NCBI RefSeq assembly: GCF_947305955.1
Contig: NZ_CAMZFB010000004.1
Span: forward strand, 45,195 to 109,194
Direction of reading: 5' to 3'
Source of the DNA: an uncultured Brevundimonas sp.
Lineage (GTDB): Bacteria; Pseudomonadota; Alphaproteobacteria; Caulobacterales; Caulobacteraceae
Length of the DNA: 64,000 nt
Shown: positions 27,096-38,453 of the stretch, piece after piece
Position numbering within the stretch: position 1 is the stretch's first letter
How the letters are laid out: each line of letters opens with the position of its first letter
The notes under the pieces: model-generated
The model's database searches: none
What the model was told of the DNA's origin: nothing
The model's input: the letters and a program-made list of their open reading frames with translations, nothing else
Program-made: the position numbers and the translations under genes

Positions 27096-30000
27096 ATGTC
27101 GAAGTTCAGAGGGCGGCCAGGTCTATTGGCTACAAGCATTCTGGCGGGCTTTACCGTCGCCGGAATGGCATCTACCGCGTTTGCACAGGAAGCCGTGCCG
27201 CAAGAGGGCGATCAGGCCACTCAGGTGAGCGACATCGTCGTTACCGGCTCGCGCATTCGTCAGCGCAACCTTGAGACGACCAGCCCGGTCGTTCAGGTCA
27301 CCGGTGAGGATATCGACGTTGCCGGTGTGACCCGCGTCGAGGACCTGGTGGCCCAGCTGCCGCAGGCTTTCGCCGCGCAAAACTCGACCGTGTCGAACGG
27401 TGCATCGGGTACCGCAACCGTCTCGCTGCGCAACCTCGGCTCGTCGCGCACCCTGGTGCTGATCGACGGTCGCCGCATGGGCTATGGCTCGCCGAACGAC
27501 GACGCGGCCGACCTGAACCAGATCCCGGAACAACTGGTTGAGCGCGTTGAAGTGCTGACCGGTGGTGCCTCGGCTATCTACGGTTCGGATGCTGTGGCCG
27601 GCGTCGTCAACTTCATCATGAAGAAGGACTTCGAAGGTCTGCAGATCGACGCTCAATACGGCTTCTATCAGCACAACAACGACTATGATGGTCCGGGCAA
27701 TCTGCGCAACGTCATCCAAGGTCGTGCTGCACTGAACCCGTCGCAGTTCGTCCTGCCGGACGACAACGTGGTCGACGGTGAAAGCCGCTCGATCAACGCG
27801 GTTATGGGCGTGAAGTCCGACGATGGTCGCGGCAGCCTGATGGCCTATGCCGGCTATCGTAAGAACAATCAGGTCATCGGTGCCGAGCGCGACTATTCCT
27901 CGTGTTCGCTGGGCGGTACCGCCGCCAACGGCACTGACTTTACCTGCGGTGGCTCCGGCACGGCCTTCCCGGGCCAGTTCATCTCGCTGGCCAATGATGG
28001 TGCGTTCACGGTTGGCGGTTCGTCGGGCGTGGGCAACGGCACCTTCACGCCGTACAGCACGGCGACCGGCGCTTATAACTTCGGTCCGGTGAACTACTTC
28101 CAGCGTCCGGATGAGCGTTACACCCTGGGTGCCTTCGGGACCTATAAGCTGAACGACAAGGCTGAGGCCTTCGCCCAGTTGATGTTCTCGGACTATTCGT
28201 CGATTGCACAAATCGCCCCGTCGGGGGCCTTCCTCGGCCCGATCATCAACGTCAGCTGCGCCAACCCGCTGCTGTCGGCTCAACAGGCCACGGCTATCGG
28301 CTGTGACGCTGGCACCACCTCCGTCGACATGCTGATTGGTCGTCGTAACGTTGAAGGCGGCGGTCGTCAGGACTCGATCAACTACCAGTCCTACCGTGGC
28401 GTCATCGGCGTTCGTGGCGCGATCAACGAGAACTGGAACTACGATGTTTCCGGCCAGTTCTCGCGTGTTCGTCTGGCCCGTACCTATCTGAACGACTTCT
28501 CCAACACCCGCCTGGGCCGCGCGTTCGACGTGGTTGACGTCAACGGCGTGCCGACCTGTCGGTCGGTTGTGGATGGCACGGACACCGCTTGCGTTCCGTA
28601 CAACATCTTCTCGCCGGGCGGCGTGACGCAGGAAGCGCTCGACTACCTGCAAATCCCGCTGATCCAAACCGGTGAAACCACCCAGCAGGTGCTGTCGGCT
28701 GTTATCAGCGGCGATACCGGCTTCGGCTTCTCGACGGCCAACAACAACATCCAGATCGCTGTGGGTGCGGAATATCGCCGTGACTCGCTGAACTCGGTCA
28801 CCGACACCTCCTTCGCCACCGGCGACGGTGCAGGGCAGGGCGGTCCGACCATCGGCTTCAGCGGTAATGCCTCGGTCATCGAAGGCTTCGTCGAAGTTCA
28901 GGTGCCGATCGCTGACAACCAGCCATGGGCCTACACGGCCTCGCTGGATGCGGCCTACCGTCACTCGCAGTACTCGAACTTCGAGACCGACACCTACAAG
29001 GTGGGTCTGGACTACGCGCCGATCGAAGACGTCCGCTTCCGCGGCAGCTATTCGCGTGCTGTTCGTGCGCCGAACGTGATCGAGATGTTCGCTGCCCAGG
29101 GCTTCAACCTGTTCGATCTGGACTATGATCCGTGCTCGGCACCGGGTCGTGCGGCCAATAATGCAGGTCCGGTTCCGGCCGCCTGTATCGGTACCAACCC
29201 GTGGCAGGTCACCGCGGCTCAATCGGCCAACAACCTGCTAAACAACCCGTCGGGCCAGTACAACTTCCTGCAAGGCGGTAACCCGAACCTTGAGCCGGAA
29301 GAAGCCGACACCCTGACCTTCGGTGTCGTTCTGACCCCGCGCTTCCTGCCGGGCTTCAACCTGTCGGTCGACTACTACGACATTCAGGTCGACAACCTGA
29401 TCGGTCAGATCGGTGCGCAGAACGTGCTGGACGCCTGCTACACGGCGAACAACGCGCAATCGTGCTCGCAGATCAACCGTGATCCGGGTACGGGTGCCTT
29501 CTGGCTGGCCGACGGCCACATCGTCGATACCAATGTGAACATCGGCGGCGTGAAGACCTCGGGTGTCGACATCAACGCCAACTACTCGGTTGATCTGGAA
29601 AACTGGGGTGCCCCTTCGTACGGCTCGCTGGCCTTCAGCTTCGCCGGTACCTGGCTGGAAAGCCTCGAGACCGACACCGGTCTGGGCTTCGCCAACAGTG
29701 TCTACGACTGCACCGGCTTCTATGCGAACCAGTGCGGCGTGCCGAACCCGGAATGGCGTCACCGCGCCCGTGTCACCTGGATCACGCCTTGGGACATGGA
29801 CCTGTCGGCTACGTGGCGTCACTACGGTGGCACCGAGATCGCCGTGCTGGGTGACGATGGCAGCCTGAACAACAGCGGCCCGCGTGTGGACCGCGAGCTG
29901 GACGATCGTAACTACCTCGATCTGGCGATGACGTGGCAAGCCCGCAGCAACCTGAAGATCCGCGCCGGCGTGAACAACGTGCTGGACAACGATCCGCCGC

Positions 30001-30101
30001 TGTCGGCCAGCGTGGGTACCACGGGCAACAACAACACCTATCCGCAGCTCTATGATGCGATGGGTCGCTACATCTTCCTGGGTCTGACGGCCGACTTCTA
30101 A
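27096..30101 (+). CDS. TonB-dependent outer membrane receptor (second of three)
   Basis: A 1001-residue receptor: signal peptide 1-31 ('STAFAQ'), TonB-box region 'SDIVVTGSRIRQRNLETTSP', plug to about residue 175 ('NLGSSRTLVLIDGRRMGYG', 'GGASAIYGSDAVAGVVNF'), then a long barrel ending 'GLTADF'. It is very similar along its whole length to the following receptor, e.g. 'AQYGFYQHNNDYDGPGN' is identical, and only moderately similar to the preceding one. Cys pairs recur in the loops ('CRSVVDGTDTAC', 'DPCSAPG...AACIG', 'VYDCTGFYANQCG'). The start is ATG 27096 with TTGGAGGA upstream. Divergent from a small exported protein gene; terminator downstream. Substrate unknown. Confidence 0.93.
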   Translation: MSKFRGRPGLLATSILAGFTVAGMASTAFAQEAVPQEGDQATQVSDIVVTGSRIRQRNLETTSPVVQVTGEDIDVAGVTRVEDLVAQLPQAFAAQNSTVSNGASGTATVSLRNLGSSRTLVLIDGRRMGYGSPNDDAADLNQIPEQLVERVEVLTGGASAIYGSDAVAGVVNFIMKKDFEGLQIDAQYGFYQHNNDYDGPGNLRNVIQGRAALNPSQFVLPDDNVVDGESRSINAVMGVKSDDGRGSLMAYAGYRKNNQVIGAERDYSSCSLGGTAANGTDFTCGGSGTAFPGQFISLANDGAFTVGGSSGVGNGTFTPYSTATGAYNFGPVNYFQRPDERYTLGAFGTYKLNDKAEAFAQLMFSDYSSIAQIAPSGAFLGPIINVSCANPLLSAQQATAIGCDAGTTSVDMLIGRRNVEGGGRQDSINYQSYRGVIGVRGAINENWNYDVSGQFSRVRLARTYLNDFSNTRLGRAFDVVDVNGVPTCRSVVDGTDTACVPYNIFSPGGVTQEALDYLQIPLIQTGETTQQVLSAVISGDTGFGFSTANNNIQIAVGAEYRRDSLNSVTDTSFATGDGAGQGGPTIGFSGNASVIEGFVEVQVPIADNQPWAYTASLDAAYRHSQYSNFETDTYKVGLDYAPIEDVRFRGSYSRAVRAPNVIEMFAAQGFNLFDLDYDPCSAPGRAANNAGPVPAACIGTNPWQVTAAQSANNLLNNPSGQYNFLQGGNPNLEPEEADTLTFGVVLTPRFLPGFNLSVDYYDIQVDNLIGQIGAQNVLDACYTANNAQSCSQINRDPGTGAFWLADGHIVDTNVNIGGVKTSGVDINANYSVDLENWGAPSYGSLAFSFAGTWLESLETDTGLGFANSVYDCTGFYANQCGVPNPEWRHRARVTWITPWDMDLSATWRHYGGTEIAVLGDDGSLNNSGPRVDRELDDRNYLDLAMTWQARSNLKIRAGVNNVLDNDPPLSASVGTTGNNNTYPQLYDAMGRYIFLGLTADF

Positions 30102-30130
30102 GCCGGAATCACCTGGAAGATTGAATTGGG

Positions 30131-30154
30131 GGCGGCAGATGTTAATCTGCCGCC
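30131..30154 (+). terminator. Terminator of second TonB receptor
   Basis: GGCGGCAGAT-GTTA-ATCTGCCGCC, perfect 10-bp stem followed by TTCTTTTTG. Confidence 0.9.
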
Positions 30155-30162
30155 TTCTTTTT

Positions 30163-30374
30163 GTCTCAAATAGACGATCATTACGCCAAGGTAATATTTT
30201 CGGCCCAGCTTCGACTTATTTGAGTATATCGTCGTAATATTTATGTGTTTAAAAAGAAACAGAGCAATGTGTTTGGCTGAACATTGCAATCTGTACATTT
30301 GATATTCCACGCAGGACTAACTCTTCTTCCGCTCCGTTAAATCGCTCGGGTATTCGTCCCGAAAAGGAGAGGGA
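30163..30374. other. AT-rich intergenic region upstream of third TonB receptor
   Basis: About 210 bp, AT-rich, no ORF of note and no strong hairpin. TTGCAA at about 30285 followed by GATATT could be a weak promoter for the third receptor. AAAAGGAGAGGG precedes its ATG. Unlike the other two receptors, no small exported protein gene lies here. Confidence 0.4.
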
Positions 30375-33359
30375 ATGTTGAAAGTCCACGGCAGGCGCGG
30401 CCTGCTCGCCGGTTCCATGTTGGCCGGCCTTTGCACCTTCGCCATGGCGGCCCCCGCCACGGCCCAGGAAGTCGATGACGGTGTCGCCGAAGTCGAACAG
30501 ATCGTCGTCACCGGCTCGCGCATCCGTCAGCGCAATCTGGAAACCACAAGCCCGATCACCCAGGTGACCGGCGAGGATATCGACGTCGCCGGTGTGACCC
30601 GCGTCGAAGATCTGGTGACCCAGCTGCCGCAGGCTTTCGCTGCCCAGAACTCGACCTCGGCCAACGGTGCCTACGGCAACGCCACGGTGTCGCTGCGCAA
30701 TATGGGGGCCAACCGCACGCTGGTGCTGATCGACGGTCGCCGCATGGGCTACGGCTCGCCGAACGACGTGGCAGCCGACCTGAACCAAATTCCGGAACAG
30801 CTGATCGAGCGCGTCGAAGTGCTGACCGGCGGTGCCTCGGCTATCTACGGCTCGGACGCCATCTCGGGCGTGGTGAACTTCATCACCAAGAAGGATTTCC
30901 GTGGCCTGCAGATCGATGCCCAGTACGGCTTCTATCAGCACAACAACGACTATGACGGTCCGGGCAATGTGCGCCGTGCCGTGTTGGACAGCGCCAAGCG
31001 CAATCCGGCTGAATACGTGATGCCTGATGATAATGTGTCGGACGGCGAGAGCCGCTCGATCAACATCATCATGGGTACCGGTTCGGATGACGGCCGTGCC
31101 AACCTGATGGCCTATGCGGGTTACCGCCGCAACAACGAGATCGTCGCCGGCCAGCGTGACTTTGGTGCCTGCGCGCTGGGTCTGGACGCAGAAACGGACC
31201 CGTACAACTTCTACTGCTCGGGTTCGGGAACCTCATACCCGGGCCAGTTCCGCAACCTGCTGAACGGGGACACCCTGACGATCGGGGGCAGTGCCGATAA
31301 CGGGACCTTTGTGCCGTACGACAAGACGACGGGTGTCTACAACTATGGTGCCAATGTGCACTTCCAGCGCCCGGATGAGCGCTACATCCTCGGTGCCATG
31401 GGTTCGTATAAGATCAATGATCGTGCCGAGGCCTACGCCCAGCTGATGTTCTCGGACTACAAGTCCGTGGCACAGATCGCTCCGGCAGGGGCCTTCATGG
31501 GGCCGATCATCAATATGAAGTGCGGCAACCCGCTGTTGTCGGCACAACAGCGTACGACGCTGGGCTGCGGCGGTGCCGTAACCGAAGTCGAGATGATGAT
31601 TGGTCGCCGTAACGTCGAGGGCGGTCCGCGTCAGGATTCGATCCACTACAACTCATTCCGGATGGTGACGGGCGTTCGCGGCGCACTGACCGACAGCTGG
31701 AACTATGACGTCACGGGCCAATTCTCGCGCGTGGGTCTGGATCGCGTCTACAACAACGACTTCTCGAAAGAGCGTCTGGCGCGTGCCTTCGACGTGGTTG
31801 ATGTCAACGGCGTGGCGACCTGCCGCTCGGTTGTGGATGGCACGGACAAGAACTGCGTGCCGTACAACATCTTCTCGCCGGGTGGCGTGACCCCAGAAGC
31901 GCTGAAGTATCTTCAGATCCCGCTGCTGCAAAGCGGCTACACCACCCAGCAGATGGTGACGGCTGTCGCCAGCGGCGATCTGGGCGTGAAGATGCCGTGG
32001 TCGGACCTGACGGCTCAGGCAGCTCTCGGCGTTGAATATCGCCGTGACGCGCTGGAATCCCACGCCGATGCCGCGTTCGAAGCCAACGACGGTGCAGGTC
32101 AAGGTGGCCCGACCATCGGCTATTCGGGTTCGGCTGACGTGATGGAAATCTTTGGCGAGCTGCAACTGCCGCTGGCCGAGAATAAGTCGTGGGTCTACTC
32201 GTCGTCGCTCGACATGGCCTATCGCTATTCGAAGTACGACAACTATTCGGCCGATACCTACAAGATCGGTCTGGATTACGCCCCGACCGAGGATGTGCGT
32301 TTCCGCGCCAGCTTCTCCAAGGCTGTCCGTGCTCCGAACGTGATCGAACTGTACCAGGGCCACGGCTACAACCTGTCGTATGCCAAGTTTGATCCGTGCT
32401 CGACGGTGGGCCGCGGCGGTGCCGTTCCGGCCTCGTGTATCGGTACCAATCCGTGGCAGGTTACCGCGGCGCAGGCTGCGGACCCACTGCTGTACAACCC
32501 GTCCGACCAGTACAGCTTCAAACAGGGCGGTAATACCAACCTGACGCCGGAAGAGGCCGAGACCTTCACCTTTGGTGCTGTGTTTACGCCGCGCTTCCTG
32601 CCGGGCTTCAACCTGTCGCTCGACTATTATGACATCAAGGTCGAAAACCTGATCGGCAACCTCGGCATTCAGAACATCTTCGATGCCTGCTATGTCGCGA
32701 ACATGACCCAGATGTGCGAGCGCATCAAACGTGACGCACGAACCGGTTCGCTGTGGCTGAACGAGGGCCACGTTGAGGACACGAGTGTCAACATCGGTGG
32801 CCAGCGCACGTCTGGCATCGACTTGAACGCCAACTACTCGGTTGACCTGAGCGACTGGGGCGCGACGGACATGGGCCGTCTGGCCTTTGGTATGTCGGGC
32901 ACCTGGCTGCAAAGCCTCGAAACCGACACCGGTCTGGGCTTCTCGAACAGCGTCTATGACTGCGCAGGTTACTATGGCAGCGTCTGCGTGCTGCCGAACC
33001 CGGAATGGCGTCACCGCGCCCGTGTGACGTGGATGACCCCGTGGAACGTCGATCTGACGGCCACCTGGCGCCATATCGGCAGTGTGACCCAAGCTCACCT
33101 CGCTCCCGACGGTAGCCTGGGTGGTGCTCCGGCATCGGCGGAGTACGAACTCAGCGACCGTAACTACATCGACCTGGCAGTCACCTGGCAGGCCCGTCAC
33201 AACCTCAAGGTTCGTGCCGGTATCAACAATGTGTTCGATATCGATCCGCCGCTGACCCAAGATGCCGGTTCGCAATCGCTGGGCAGCAACAACACCTATC
33301 CGCAAGTCTACGACTCGATGGGTCGGTTCATGTTCGTGGGTCTGACCGCCGACTTCTAA
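30375..33359 (+). CDS. TonB-dependent outer membrane receptor (third, tandem duplicate of second)
   Basis: A 994-residue receptor with signal peptide 1-31 ('APATAQ'), TonB-box region 'QIVVTGSRIRQRNLETTSP', plug 'NMGANRTLVLIDGRRMGYG' and barrel ending 'GLTADF'. It aligns with the second receptor throughout with few small gaps, so the two arose by tandem duplication and have since diverged mainly in loop segments (for example the region after 'AGYRRNNEI' and the last third of the barrel). The same Cys pairs are kept. GGAGAGGG precedes the ATG. Its own terminator follows. Substrate unknown; diverged loops suggest a related but different ligand. Confidence 0.93.
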   Translation: MLKVHGRRGLLAGSMLAGLCTFAMAAPATAQEVDDGVAEVEQIVVTGSRIRQRNLETTSPITQVTGEDIDVAGVTRVEDLVTQLPQAFAAQNSTSANGAYGNATVSLRNMGANRTLVLIDGRRMGYGSPNDVAADLNQIPEQLIERVEVLTGGASAIYGSDAISGVVNFITKKDFRGLQIDAQYGFYQHNNDYDGPGNVRRAVLDSAKRNPAEYVMPDDNVSDGESRSINIIMGTGSDDGRANLMAYAGYRRNNEIVAGQRDFGACALGLDAETDPYNFYCSGSGTSYPGQFRNLLNGDTLTIGGSADNGTFVPYDKTTGVYNYGANVHFQRPDERYILGAMGSYKINDRAEAYAQLMFSDYKSVAQIAPAGAFMGPIINMKCGNPLLSAQQRTTLGCGGAVTEVEMMIGRRNVEGGPRQDSIHYNSFRMVTGVRGALTDSWNYDVTGQFSRVGLDRVYNNDFSKERLARAFDVVDVNGVATCRSVVDGTDKNCVPYNIFSPGGVTPEALKYLQIPLLQSGYTTQQMVTAVASGDLGVKMPWSDLTAQAALGVEYRRDALESHADAAFEANDGAGQGGPTIGYSGSADVMEIFGELQLPLAENKSWVYSSSLDMAYRYSKYDNYSADTYKIGLDYAPTEDVRFRASFSKAVRAPNVIELYQGHGYNLSYAKFDPCSTVGRGGAVPASCIGTNPWQVTAAQAADPLLYNPSDQYSFKQGGNTNLTPEEAETFTFGAVFTPRFLPGFNLSLDYYDIKVENLIGNLGIQNIFDACYVANMTQMCERIKRDARTGSLWLNEGHVEDTSVNIGGQRTSGIDLNANYSVDLSDWGATDMGRLAFGMSGTWLQSLETDTGLGFSNSVYDCAGYYGSVCVLPNPEWRHRARVTWMTPWNVDLTATWRHIGSVTQAHLAPDGSLGGAPASAEYELSDRNYIDLAVTWQARHNLKVRAGINNVFDIDPPLTQDAGSQSLGSNNTYPQVYDSMGRFMFVGLTADF

Positions 33360-33384
33360 GGCGATCTGGCTCTAGGGCAAAAAG

Positions 33385-33413
33385 GAGGGGCGGTGGTTGA
33401 TCCACCGCCCCTC
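33385..33413 (+). terminator. Terminator of third TonB receptor
   Basis: GAGGGGCGGTGG-TTGAT-CCACCGCCCCTC, perfect 12-bp stem followed by ATTTTTG; lies just before the convergent end of the methionine operon. Confidence 0.92.
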
Positions 33414-33432
33414 ATTTTTGTTTTCAGCAGCT

Positions 33433-36065
<2,633 letters not shown>

Positions 36066-36066
<1 letters not shown>

Positions 36067-36434
36067 CAGGCGTTTTCCAGTTGGGCAAGGCGGCGGACGA
36101 TAGCGGCGAGGTAGCCCTTGCGGTGGCAAGCGGCGATGTGGCCCTCGCTGAACTTCTCGGAACGCACGATATAGGTGGCATAGCCGAGCAGGGTGGCCTG
36201 ATCGGCGGCGGCAATGGTTTCCAGCGACGGGTTCGGTATCCGCTCACCCTTCAGCATGCGGTCATAGACATCCGACGGCCCGCCAAGACCGATGGCCCCC
36301 AGCGCCCGCTCCCACGCGTGGAAGACAGGCGCGTATTTGGCATAGGTGAAGCCGGTGCCTGTCCGCTCCCACGTGACGAACTGCTCGTCGGTGGTCGCGT
36401 CCAGTTGGTCGGCCAACGTCAGCAGGTCAGACAT
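36066..36434 (-). CDS. DUF6508 domain protein inside the split metH locus
   Basis: A 122-residue soluble protein, part of a longer ORF in the track; ATG 36434 overlaps the metH N-part stop as ATGA, and its own TGA overlaps the start of the metH C-part. The closing '[21 protein letters not shown]' and '[13 protein letters not shown]' fit the DUF6508 family as I remember it. No catalytic residues are evident. Four-base overlaps on both sides mean tight translational coupling with both MetH halves, so it may help assemble or stabilise them; this is inference. Confidence 0.75.
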
Positions 36435-37504
36435 CAGGCGACCAGTTCGAACGGTTCCAGACCCGACAGTCGTAGCGCGACGGGGCGTTCCGGAATGGTG
36501 CGCGGGTCCACGCCCGCCACTTCGTCGGCGATGTGTTTGATGTGGTCGGGCGTGGTGCCGCAGCAGCCGCCGACGATATTGACCAGACCCGACTTGGCCC
36601 ATTCCTCGATGAAGTGGCCTGTCTCGTGCGGTTCTTCGTCGTACTGGCCCATGGCGTTTGGCAGGCCCGCGTTCGGATAAGCGCTGACGAGGGTGTCGGC
36701 GACGCGGCTTAGTTCGGCGATGTGCGGACGCATCAGCTCGGCGCCGAGGGCGCAGTTGAAGCCCACGGCGAACGGCTTGGCGTGGCGTACCGAGTTCCAG
36801 AAGGCCTCTGCCGTCTGGCCCGACAGGGTGCGGCCCGAACGGTCGGTGATGGTGCCCGAAATCCAAATGGGCAGGGGCTCATAGCCCTCGTCCTCGAGGT
36901 CCTTCACGGCCTTGATCGCAGCCTTGGCGTTCAGGGTGTCAAAGACGGTCTCGATCAGGAACAGGTCCACGCCGCCGTCATGCAGGGCCTTCGCCTGCTG
37001 CTTGTAGGCGTTATAGACCTCGTCATAGGAAACAGCGCGGTAGCCCGGATCGTTCACATCGGGGCTGAGCGACAGGGTGCGGTTGGTCGGGCCAATGGCA
37101 CCGGCGACAAAGCGCGGCTTGTGCGGCTCCTTCTCGGTCCAGCGGTCAGCGACCTCGCGACCGATACGGGCACCCTCATAGTTCAGATCATAGACCGCAT
37201 CTTCCAGCCCGTAGTCGGCCTGCGCGATGGTCGTGGACGAGAAGGTGTTGGTCTCGGAGATGTCCGCGCCGACGCTGTAATAAACGTCGTGCAGGCCCGC
37301 CACGATGTCGGGACGGGTCAGGATCAGAAGGTCGTTGTTGCCCTTCTGCGGGTGGCTGTGGTTGGCGAACCGCTCGCCGCGGAAGTCTTCCTCGGACAGG
37401 TTCTCGCGCTGGATCATCACGCCCCAGCTGCCGTCCAGAACCAGAATACGATCCTTGGCTGCCTTATAGAGCGCCGCGATACGTTCGGAGCGGGTCAAAG
37501 CCAT
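36434..37504 (-). CDS. metH: Methionine synthase, N-terminal polypeptide (homocysteine methyltransferase domain)
   Basis: The zinc-dependent homocysteine-binding domain of MetH as a stand-alone 356-residue protein. It opens '[19 protein letters not shown]' and has '[13 protein letters not shown]', '[12 protein letters not shown]', and the three zinc Cys in '[12 protein letters not shown]' and '[11 protein letters not shown]'. It must act with the C-terminal polypeptide encoded downstream. Split metH is known in Caulobacter and relatives. It begins 3 bp after the metF stop, so all five genes of the locus form one operon. Confidence 0.94.
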   Translation of the reverse strand: MALTRSERIAALYKAAKDRILVLDGSWGVMIQRENLSEEDFRGERFANHSHPQKGNNDLLILTRPDIVAGLHDVYYSVGADISETNTFSSTTIAQADYGLEDAVYDLNYEGARIGREVADRWTEKEPHKPRFVAGAIGPTNRTLSLSPDVNDPGYRAVSYDEVYNAYKQQAKALHDGGVDLFLIETVFDTLNAKAAIKAVKDLEDEGYEPLPIWISGTITDRSGRTLSGQTAEAFWNSVRHAKPFAVGFNCALGAELMRPHIAELSRVADTLVSAYPNAGLPNAMGQYDEEPHETGHFIEEWAKSGLVNIVGGCCGTTPDHIKHIADEVAGVDPRTIPERPVALRLSGLEPFELVA

Positions 37505-37507
37505 AAC

Positions 37508-38452
37508 TCAAGCAGCCTTTTGTTCACGCACGCCCAGAACGCGGCAGATGGCATAGACCAGATCGGCACGGTTCAGGGTGTAGAAGTGGAAGTCCTCGAA
37601 GCCTTCTTCCTGAAGGCGGGCACAGGTTTCGGCGGCGACCGAGGCGGCGATCAGCTTGCGCGTCTCGGGGTCGTTATCCAGACCGTCGAAGTGGGCGGCC
37701 AGCCAGTCGGGCAGGGCGGTACCGCAGGCCGAGGTCATGCGTTGCAGACCGGCAAAGTTCGACACCGGCATGATGCCCGGAATGAGCTTCAGCGTGATGC
37801 CCGCGGCGCGTACCTGATCGCGGAAGCGCAGGAAGGCGTCCAGATCAAAGAAGAACTGGGTCACGGCGCGGGTGGCTCCGGCATCCTGTTTGGCCTTCAG
37901 AACATCCAGATCGTGCTGGATGGACGGGCTTTCGGGGTGTTTCTCGGGGTATGCACCAACAGTGATGTCGAAGCCGCCGACCGCATTGATGGCGCGGGCC
38001 AGTTCGGTGGCGTTGGCATAGCCGTCGGCGCGGGGCTGATAGACGCCGCCGATGCCGTTGCCACCGGGCGGGTCGCCGCGCAGGGCCACGATGTGGTCCA
38101 CGCCGATGGACTTATAGCCCTCGATCACCTCGTCCACCTCCTCGCGGCTGGCCTCGACGCAGGTCAGGTGGGCCGCCGGACGCAGCGATGTTTCGGTGAT
38201 GATGCGTTGAACCGTGCGGTGGGTACGTTCACGCGTCGAGCCACCAGCGCCATAGGTTACCGATACGAAGGCAGGGTTCAGCGGCTCCAGACGGCGGATG
38301 GCCTTCCACAGATTGGCCTCGGCCTCGTCCGTCTTGGGCGGGAAGAACTCGAACGAAACATTGACCGGATTCTTGCTGTTACCGGCGCGGGCCACGGGAC
38401 CCAGCGGCGACAGCAGCAGGGCGCGGGCTTCGGCGAGAGAGGAGGGGGCCAT
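37508..38452 (-). CDS. metF: 5,10-methylenetetrahydrofolate reductase
   Basis: Reduces methylene-THF to methyl-THF, the methyl donor for MetH. 314 residues with 'VSFEFFPPKTDEAEANLW' (catalytic Glu in the FEFFPP motif), 'FVSVTYGAGGSTRERT', 'HIVALRGDPPGG' and 'RAVTQFFFDLDAF'. It starts one base after the stop of the ArsR-methyltransferase gene and ends 3 bp before metH. Its place between the regulator and metH makes this a complete methyl-transfer operon. Confidence 0.96.
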   Translation of the reverse strand: MAPSSLAEARALLLSPLGPVARAGNSKNPVNVSFEFFPPKTDEAEANLWKAIRRLEPLNPAFVSVTYGAGGSTRERTHRTVQRIITETSLRPAAHLTCVEASREEVDEVIEGYKSIGVDHIVALRGDPPGGNGIGGVYQPRADGYANATELARAINAVGGFDITVGAYPEKHPESPSIQHDLDVLKAKQDAGATRAVTQFFFDLDAFLRFRDQVRAAGITLKLIPGIMPVSNFAGLQRMTSACGTALPDWLAAHFDGLDNDPETRKLIAASVAAETCARLQEEGFEDFHFYTLNRADLVYAICRVLGVREQKAA

Positions 38453-38453
38453 G

